Part shown: positions 57,400-64,000 of the stretch, one piece after another
Layout of the letters: every line of letters begins with the position of its first letter
Numbering within the stretch: position 1 is the first letter of the stretch
From: an uncultured bacterium
Lineage (GTDB): Bacteria > Verrucomicrobiota > Kiritimatiellia > CAIKKV01 > CAITUY01
Direction of reading: 5' to 3'
NCBI GenBank assembly: GCA_903908715.1
Contig: CAIVSY010000078.1
Span: 62,001 to 126,000, forward strand
Length of the DNA stretch: 64,000 nucleotides
The notes under the pieces: generated by a model
The model's input: the letters and a program-made list of their open reading frames with translations, nothing else
What the model was told of the DNA's origin: nothing
Database searches by the model: none
Position numbers and translations under genes: made by a program

Positions 57400-58599
57400 T
57401 CAGCCCTTTGAAATACCGCTCCCGGATGACGGACCAGATTCAGGACGGCGCCTCGCCTCCTCTTCAAGCGCCTTCAAGGCTGCCTTGACAAACCCAAAAC
57501 CAATCCTCGGAAGCCAGTACTCGTTGATTTCGATAACCACGGCATCCCGGCCCCGAAGTTCAGCCGGAATGTCCAGACGCCCACGATCCAGCGGCTCATC
57601 AACGTCCGCAGGGTAACCGAACCGCCGGTTAAAATAATAGAATGTATCCCGCTTCCGATAGAGGCCCGCCTCATCCAGGATACGGGTCAAGGTCAGGACA
57701 AAGCTATCACCGACAAACAGGATATCGGGAAGCGGATCCGACCGCGAAGTTCGCAGCACCGGATGCGTCTGCGTACCGGCAAAACGTTGACTGCTCCAAA
57801 GATTTAGCAATTGCCCAAGATCGTTGTCCGTGGCCCAAACCACATCATTCGTCAGAACCCCGGTCACCTCCAGAACGGGCATTGCCCTCCCTGTCTGCCG
57901 CCCAAGGGCATTAAGGATTTCTCCTGTTACACGTGCCGCTGCATAATGATTCCAATGTGTTCCTCCTTTGGAAAACATGGATGGCGCCCTCTCGCTCTTC
58001 CACCTGCGGAACAAGGCATTCACATCCATATGTTGGATCCCGTATTCCTGCAATAACGGAACCATGTCCTCCCGTGCACTTCGCTTGGCGGGACGGCCCC
58101 CTACATCCACCCATTCCGGCAGGAATTCCGGCAGGATCTCCGCCTTGCTGGGCGCAATAACCAGAAGGAAGGCTATCCCCCGCTCCGCAAGGGCATCCTG
58201 AAGGGCTCGGACCCCCTCACAGACATCCCGCAGTTCCTTCTGCCTTCTTTGTCGCGGAGCATGGAACGCATCCACATACACTTTCTCGAATAGCACCCCT
58301 TCACGACCTTGCACAACCTTGGTGCCTGTACCGGCAAATTTGCGGAACAATACATTGTGTATCTGATTATACGTTCGCACCATCCATCCGCGAAGTCCGA
58401 CTTTGGCATTAAACCAGGGCTCGAATCTTTCCTGCAGGGATCCATCCCACCACGCAAGGGCGTGGAAACGAGGTTCCGCCGGGGTCTTCTCCACACCCGC
58501 CAAGGGCATTTCCGGCAACCAATGGAATACGGTCTGGCTGAGCGGGAACAGCAGCAGCAGACTGAACAGGACAATCACAATATACAGCCAGACTCTCAC
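57400..58599 (-). CDS. AlgJ/AlgX-like O-acetyltransferase (SGNH-like)
   Basis: WWDGSLQERFEPWFNAKVGLRGWMVRTYNQIHNVLF, VVQGREGVLFEK, FSKGGTHWNHYAA, DILFVGDSFVLTL. Confidence 0.85.
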   Translation of the reverse strand: MRVWLYIVIVLFSLLLLFPLSQTVFHWLPEMPLAGVEKTPAEPRFHALAWWDGSLQERFEPWFNAKVGLRGWMVRTYNQIHNVLFRKFAGTGTKVVQGREGVLFEKVYVDAFHAPRQRRQKELRDVCEGVRALQDALAERGIAFLLVIAPSKAEILPEFLPEWVDVGGRPAKRSAREDMVPLLQEYGIQHMDVNALFRRWKSERAPSMFSKGGTHWNHYAAARVTGEILNALGRQTGRAMPVLEVTGVLTNDVVWATDNDLGQLLNLWSSQRFAGTQTHPVLRTSRSDPLPDILFVGDSFVLTLTRILDEAGLYRKRDTFYYFNRRFGYPADVDEPLDRGRLDIPAELRGRDAVVIEINEYWLPRIGFGFVKAALKALEEEARRRPESGPSSGSGISKG

Positions 58600-58612
58600 A
58601 ACATTTCACCCA

Positions 58613-60052
58613 CTAAAAACGGAAATAGATGAACGGATTGAAATTACTGGTGGCTAGAGCCACGATGGACAGCACAAGCAGAATCAGGGCGACACTTCCT
58701 TGCACAAGGAACCTCGCACGGCGTGACGGTACAACCACCGGCTCGTCACACCAGGAGAACAGCGCCGGGCGCCAGGCTGGACCAAAGCAAATCCCTGCCG
58801 CCAGGATCATGATCACCAGGTGCCTCGCATCGAAGCAACCCTGCAGGCCCGCCAGCACCGGATCGGCACCCCGTGTACCCGACATACACCCAAGGAACTG
58901 GAACGCATAAACAAGATCAGGAGACCGGAAGAATACCCAACCGAACAATACGAGGATGAATGTCCCTGAAATGGAAAGCCAGCGAGGCATTCGGCCAAGC
59001 CCTGTGCCCGAAAGCAATTTGTCGAGACACAGGAAAAGTCCGTGATACGCCCCCCATGCCACAAAGTTCCATGCCGCACCGTGCCAGAAACCCGAAACCA
59101 GAAAAACCAACCAAAGATTCACATAGGTCCTTGCAACACCTTTGCGGTTTCCACCTAGAGGAACATACAGGTATTCCCTCATGAAATTTGACAAGGAAAT
59201 GTGCCATCGCCGCCAGAATTCCGTAAAACTGGATGAAATATACGGGCGGTTGAAATTTTCCAGGAACTCAATCCCCAGCATCCGGCCTAAGCCGATCGCC
59301 ATATCGGAATACCCGGAAAAGTCAAAATACAATTGGAACGCATATGCGAGAATACCCACCCACGCCGCGCCGCAGCCCAACACCCCCGCCTTCTGCCCGA
59401 AAATACCGTCGGCTGTTTCAGCAAGCACGTTGGCCACCAGCACCTTCTTGGCCAACCCGACACAGAAGCGAATGACTCCAGCATAAAACCGTTCAGCAGT
59501 ATGATCCCGGTCACGCAACTGCATCGCCACATCGTGATACCGCACAATCGGACCGGCAATCAGTTGCGGATACAGCACCACGTACAGCAGGTAGTCGCAA
59601 AAGCCCTGCGCAGCCGGCGCCACCCCTCGATATACATCCACCAGATAGCTGATCTTCTGAAAGGTAAAGAAGGAAATCCCGATAGGCAGGATAACCGCTG
59701 CCCAGGACATCCCGGAAATCCCCAGCAACGCCAACAAGCCGTTACACTGCTCCACAAGGAAATTGGCGTACTTGAAATAAAGAAGCAAACCCACATTGGC
59801 CACAAGCCCCACGGCTAACCACAGGCGTCGACTCCTCGGATATGCCGCGGAATGATCCAGACGTTGTCCAACCACAAAATCAAGGAAACTGGATCCCAGC
59901 AGAACCAGAACAAATCGTGGCGCACCCCAGGCATAAAACAGCAGACTTACCGCCAGTGCCATGGCATTCCGCACCGTTCTCGGGGACAAATAGTACAACA
60001 GAAGGGTCAGAGGAAGGAAGGCCAGCAGGAATGTAAGAGAGCTGAAAACCAT
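58613..60052 (-). CDS. MBOAT-family O-acyltransferase (AlgI-like)
   Basis: MVFSSLTFLLAFLPLTLLLYYL, FDFSGYSDMAIGLGRMLGIEFLENFNRPY, FWRRWHISLSNFMREYLYVPLGGNRKG, SGFWHGAAWNFVAWGAYHG. Confidence 0.93.
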   Translation of the reverse strand: MVFSSLTFLLAFLPLTLLLYYLSPRTVRNAMALAVSLLFYAWGAPRFVLVLLGSSFLDFVVGQRLDHSAAYPRSRRLWLAVGLVANVGLLLYFKYANFLVEQCNGLLALLGISGMSWAAVILPIGISFFTFQKISYLVDVYRGVAPAAQGFCDYLLYVVLYPQLIAGPIVRYHDVAMQLRDRDHTAERFYAGVIRFCVGLAKKVLVANVLAETADGIFGQKAGVLGCGAAWVGILAYAFQLYFDFSGYSDMAIGLGRMLGIEFLENFNRPYISSSFTEFWRRWHISLSNFMREYLYVPLGGNRKGVARTYVNLWLVFLVSGFWHGAAWNFVAWGAYHGLFLCLDKLLSGTGLGRMPRWLSISGTFILVLFGWVFFRSPDLVYAFQFLGCMSGTRGADPVLAGLQGCFDARHLVIMILAAGICFGPAWRPALFSWCDEPVVVPSRRARFLVQGSVALILLVLSIVALATSNFNPFIYFRF

Positions 60053-60060
60053 ACAGCCTC

Positions 60061-61275
60061 TCAAGTCCCGCGGAAAAGCAATCGCATCAAGGCATCGGTA
60101 CGCATTTCACCAAGGGCTCCACCCGGACATTCCAACTCGCTGTAGGCAGGCACTCCATCCGAACTCATCCCCGGCATGCTGACTGAAACAGGAACCGGCG
60201 TCCGGGTATGCTTGCCCAGCCGTAACGGCACCGGGTGGTCCGGCAATATGGCGTACGCTGCCCGCGGGCCGACAGCCTGCATCACGGGCACAATAATCCG
60301 TGCGTCAAAATCCTCAATGGCCTTGATCTTCAGTTCAAGATTCTGCTCGTGCGAAACCTCGTCGATCGCTTCCACATGAATGTACACAAAATCATGCCGC
60401 TTGAGCGCATCCACTGCTGCGCGTGCCTTCCCCTCATAATTAGTATCGACATAGCCTGTCGCACCCGGAACGGATATCGCCTCCATGCCGAGAAGTCGCC
60501 CCAGCCCCATGATCACATCCACCGCACTGATCACAGCGCCTGAGACACCATACTTGTCCTGGATCTTCCGCATGGCGCCGGCCCGGCCGCCACTCCACGG
60601 CCAGATTCCATTCACCATGCCTTTCCCCTCCGCCTTGCGTTTCCGGTTGACCTCATGCTGCTCCAGGACAGCCGGCGCTTCCTCCACCAACTTCCTCAAA
60701 AGAGCCGCCGTTGCGGCCCCTTCCGGAGCACTCGGTTCAGGCATATGATCGGCAACACGTTGCCCATGGTTGTCATCCGGCTTGTCCGCCTTTATCCTGG
60801 GTGAATATTGCTCACCGGAAAGGACAAGGATATTCCGGTAGCTCACCCCGGAATAGAAACGGACGCCCGGCGCCCCAAACGTTTCATTCAGAACCTGAAT
60901 CAGCGCAGCCGCATCCTCTTGCGCCACGTGACCGCCAGAGAAGTCCTTCAGCACCCCGCTCACAACACTCGTGAGATTGACCCGAAACGCCGTGTCATTG
61001 GCGCCCAGCGGAATACCCCGACCGGCCGCCTCCAAAGGGCCGCGCCCGCAATACTCCGCCGACAGGTCGCAGCCGAGCACGGACATATTCGCCACTTCAC
61101 TGCTCGTCGGGAATCCTTCCGGAAGAGTCATCAAAGTACCAGAGCGCCCCTCGCGGGCAATCCGGTCCATCCCGGGCGTTTTCGCCACCTGAAGTGGCGT
61201 CCGCCCGCCAAGCTCCGGAATCGGCTCATCAGCCATCCCATCGCCCAGGAAAACAACGGTCTTCCAGTCGCTCAT
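60061..61275 (-). CDS. apgM: Cofactor-independent phosphoglycerate mutase (ApgM family)
   Basis: VVFLGDGMADEPIPELGGRTPLQVAKTPGMDRIAREGRSGTLMTLPEGFPTSSEVANMSVLGCD. Confidence 0.93.
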   Translation of the reverse strand: MSDWKTVVFLGDGMADEPIPELGGRTPLQVAKTPGMDRIAREGRSGTLMTLPEGFPTSSEVANMSVLGCDLSAEYCGRGPLEAAGRGIPLGANDTAFRVNLTSVVSGVLKDFSGGHVAQEDAAALIQVLNETFGAPGVRFYSGVSYRNILVLSGEQYSPRIKADKPDDNHGQRVADHMPEPSAPEGAATAALLRKLVEEAPAVLEQHEVNRKRKAEGKGMVNGIWPWSGGRAGAMRKIQDKYGVSGAVISAVDVIMGLGRLLGMEAISVPGATGYVDTNYEGKARAAVDALKRHDFVYIHVEAIDEVSHEQNLELKIKAIEDFDARIIVPVMQAVGPRAAYAILPDHPVPLRLGKHTRTPVPVSVSMPGMSSDGVPAYSELECPGGALGEMRTDALMRLLFRGT

Positions 61276-61300
61276 ACCTTGCCTGACAATCTCTCAAACG

Positions 61301-61888
61301 CTACTTGCGGCGTACAGACTTGATCGTAATTGATTCAAGAGGGACGTCTCTCATCCCGCTGCGGACGCCGGTCGCCACTCCGGCAATCTTATCCACCACA
61401 TCCATTCCTCCCACAACCCTGGCGAAAACCGCATATCCATAATCCCGGCTCCCGTGATTAAGGAAATCATTGTTCACAACATTGATGAAAAACTGGGAAG
61501 TGGCGCTATCCACCACTGAAGTCCTCGCCATGGACAACGTCCCGCGATCGTTCTTCAGTCCATTTTTGGCTTCGTTCTGAATGGGCGGCCGCGTGGATTT
61601 CTGGTGCATGGCGGAATCGAAACCGCCCCCCTGAATCATGAAACCGGGAATCACGCGGTGGAATATGGTGCCGTCATAGAAACCTGCATCAATATATGCG
61701 AGGAAATTACTGACCGAAACCGGCGCCTTGTCGGCCAGCAGCTCAATTTCCACATTTCCCATCGAGGTCTCCATCACCACCACATTTACTGCATCCGTCG
61801 CCATGTTATCTCCCTCCGTCATTCTGCAGCCAGCCACCAAGCCGGCCATAATAATATTACCACACACACAAACAAGCTTCCCGATCAT
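61301..61888 (-). CDS. Cyclophilin-type peptidyl-prolyl isomerase (probable lipoprotein)
   Basis: Lipobox [60 protein letters not shown]. Confidence 0.92.
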   Translation of the reverse strand: MIGKLVCVCGNIIMAGLVAGCRMTEGDNMATDAVNVVVMETSMGNVEIELLADKAPVSVSNFLAYIDAGFYDGTIFHRVIPGFMIQGGGFDSAMHQKSTRPPIQNEAKNGLKNDRGTLSMARTSVVDSATSQFFINVVNNDFLNHGSRDYGYAVFARVVGGMDVVDKIAGVATGVRSGMRDVPLESITIKSVRRK

Positions 61889-61937
61889 CGCATCACTCGC
61901 TCCTTTGTGCCTCCGCGCTTTCCACTGCCATCCACAT

Positions 61938-63017
61938 TCAGCGCTTCACCCGCGCGTTGCCCTGCCAGATGCTCCAGATCTGCTCCTCATCTGCCGGTTG
62001 GGCATAGTCGGTCAACAACGTCGTCGCCAGCGCTCCGCTTGCCCATCCAAACTGGACCCACTTTTCCGGTTCCCATCCCTTAAGAATGCCGTATAGTAGT
62101 CCGCCCACAAAACCGTCGCCGCCGCCAATGCGGTCCAGCACGCCGATTTCCTTGGGCTCCACCACGTGCCACTGGTCGCCGGCTGCCATAATGGCGCCCC
62201 AGAGATGCTGGTTCACGCTGACCACCTCGCGCAGCGTGGTGGCAAACACCGACGCGTTGGGAAAAGCCTTCTTCACCCGTCGGATCATTTCCTTGAAACC
62301 GTCAATCTTGGACGCCAACCCCCTGCCGCCTGCATCGGGACCCTCGATGCCCAGACACAATTGAAAATCCTCCTCGTTGCCGACAAGGATATCTGCCACA
62401 CCGGCAATCTCGGTAAAAATCCCTCGCAGTTCCTTTTCGCGCCCTTTCCAGAACGAGGCCCGGTAGTTCAAATCAAACGAAATCCGGGTGCCATGCTTCT
62501 TCGCCGCCCGGGCCAGTTCCAGACAAAACGTTCCCGTCTCGGGCGACAAGGCGCCCACCAAACCGGACAAGTGTATAAGTTGCACGCCTTCTTTGCCAAA
62601 GATCCGCTCCAAGTCAAAATCCTTCACGTTGAGTGTGCGCCCCACCTCGCCGGCGCGATCGTTCCACACACGGGGACCACGGGAACCGCAACCGCTGTCG
62701 GCAATGTTGATCTGGTGTCGGTATCCCCACGGACCACCCTGATCCACTTCCTTGCCCTCATAGTCCATATGACGGCTGGCCAGATTGTCCTTGATAAGCT
62801 GGGCGATCGGGCTGCCTTTGACAAACGTCGTGAGGATCTTGACAGGCAATCCGAGATACGAGGCCACACTGGCCACGTTGGATTCCGCGCTGGTCACCTG
62901 GATCATGTAGTTGGTGCTGGCATGCACAGGCTGCCCGCTTGCGGGCGTCAAACGAACTCCCATGCTGGTCGGAATGACCAGTGCATATTTGCACTTGTCA
63001 CGCAATTGCAGTTTCAT
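61938..63017 (-). CDS. PfkB-family sugar kinase (2-keto-3-deoxygluconate kinase-like)
   Basis: [46 protein letters not shown]. Confidence 0.87.
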   Translation of the reverse strand: MKLQLRDKCKYALVIPTSMGVRLTPASGQPVHASTNYMIQVTSAESNVASVASYLGLPVKILTTFVKGSPIAQLIKDNLASRHMDYEGKEVDQGGPWGYRHQINIADSGCGSRGPRVWNDRAGEVGRTLNVKDFDLERIFGKEGVQLIHLSGLVGALSPETGTFCLELARAAKKHGTRISFDLNYRASFWKGREKELRGIFTEIAGVADILVGNEEDFQLCLGIEGPDAGGRGLASKIDGFKEMIRRVKKAFPNASVFATTLREVVSVNQHLWGAIMAAGDQWHVVEPKEIGVLDRIGGGDGFVGGLLYGILKGWEPEKWVQFGWASGALATTLLTDYAQPADEEQIWSIWQGNARVKR

Positions 63018-63183
63018 CCTGATCCCCTCTTTGCTTTCTGAACGGTCCATGCAGTTTGCCATGCCCGATGTTGCAGGTCAAAAAAACAATGCTCCCGGAA
63101 TACATTCTGCCCTTAACCTCCCGGAGCAGTCAGGCCGACGGCGGACGGGCCATGCAATTTTCCGCGCAGGCATGACGGCAGCC

Positions 63184-63804
63184 TCAAGCCCCGAAATGTG
63201 CAACCAAATCTGCTGGTTTCCTCAGCAGGATATCGGGTCTGGCAGCTTTCAGCCGCGCTTCGCAATGCCACCCCCATCCCGCGGCCACCGTCATAACCCC
63301 CGCCGCCTTCCCTTCCTTGATATCCCCACATGTGTCGCCCACATACCAGGCTGACACTCCGGGAAACCGATGCAGGACCATCCGGATCTTTTCAACCTTG
63401 CTGGTACCCTTATCGGCTCCCAAGACATCTTCGACCCCCTGGATGCCATGGAGTTCGATCATGCCCCGAACAGTCGAACTCAGGTTGGAGGTGACAACCA
63501 CAATATGATTGGATTTCATAAGTGAACGGACCACCGGCTGAATCCCCTCAAAAAAACGGCAATCAGCGCACTGCGCCACACGCTTCCCAAGCGCGGCCAT
63601 GAAAAGTCCTACCTTGGCCATCGGGAGGCCTAAAATCTCTAATCCTTCGTACATGTTGGTATCGAATATCCGCAAAAACTGCTCATCCGTCATTGGCGAT
63701 GTCATGCCGGACTCTGACCAAGCCGCCGTAACCGCCGCCCGGAATGGAACCAGGGAATCCGCAATCACGCCATCAAAATCAAAGATCAACAATCTTTCCT
63801 TCAT
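63184..63804 (-). CDS. HAD-family hydrolase (phosphoglycolate phosphatase-like)
   Basis: LLIFDFDGVIADSLVPF, VVTSNLSS, WYVGDTCGDIKEGKAAGV. Confidence 0.88.
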   Translation of the reverse strand: MKERLLIFDFDGVIADSLVPFRAAVTAAWSESGMTSPMTDEQFLRIFDTNMYEGLEILGLPMAKVGLFMAALGKRVAQCADCRFFEGIQPVVRSLMKSNHIVVVTSNLSSTVRGMIELHGIQGVEDVLGADKGTSKVEKIRMVLHRFPGVSAWYVGDTCGDIKEGKAAGVMTVAAGWGWHCEARLKAARPDILLRKPADLVAHFGA

Positions 63805-63862
63805 CTTTCTGCCCCCTCCTGCATTTCACCTCTTTTATCCCCCGGTTGGCCGTCATCCCAGA

Positions 63863-64000
63863 CTACCGCCATTCATGCTTTGGATAACGCCGTTGAAGCT
63901 CCTTCTTGACCTTGGGATAACCCTCCTTCCAGAAGGTTGTCAAATCCGACGTAACCTGTACGGGCCGGAAATTCGGCGCAAGAACCTGAATGACCACGGT
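63863..64000 (-). CDS. hrpB: ATP-dependent helicase HrpB, C-terminal end (truncated by window end)
   Basis: Minus-strand translation TVVIQVLAPNFRPVQVTSDLTTFWKEGYPKVKKELQRRYPKHEWR*, typical HrpB C-terminus. Confidence 0.85.
   Translation of the reverse strand, partial: TVVIQVLAPNFRPVQVTSDLTTFWKEGYPKVKKELQRRYPKHEWR

Overview
This 64 kb window is a GC-rich bacterial chromosome segment. The gene content and the large secreted repeat proteins suggest a PVC-type organism (Kiritimatiellae/Verrucomicrobia-like); that placement is inference. It is almost fully coding. I found no rRNA, tRNA, CRISPR array, transposase or prophage. Core genes include lpxB (partial), alr, nadE, ilvB-ilvN-leuA-aroE, eno-ftsB-like, rfbB, nadD, rsfS, an ECF sigma/anti-sigma pair, rpsT, bamD/lptE-like genes, a P-type ATPase, an Rrf2/peroxiredoxin pair, fusA, mutM, three tandem Hsp20 genes, an AlgI/AlgJ-like acetylation pair, apgM and hrpB (partial). 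The main observations are: (1) a four-gene run joined by ATGA overlaps, encoding a hybrid REC-PAS-HK-REC sensor, a NamZ-like (DUF1343) exo-muramidase, a fused MurU/AmgK-like nucleotidyltransferase-kinase and a PGPGW membrane protein, which looks like a sensor-coupled MurNAc-recycling module; (2) a readable branched-chain amino acid attenuator upstream of ilvB, with a 39-aa Val/Leu-rich leader peptide, an antiterminator strand and a terminator; (3) a good sigma-54-type promoter and an upstream palindrome in front of the three sHSP genes; (4) a secreted protein with a 7 FG-GAP / 3 cadherin-like / 7 FG-GAP layout; (5) a giant ~2,459-aa secreted multidomain protein; (6) a MITE/REP-like inverted-repeat island; (7) several convergent gene pairs with overlapping 3' ends. 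All functional names come from recognising motifs by eye; no database search was run.
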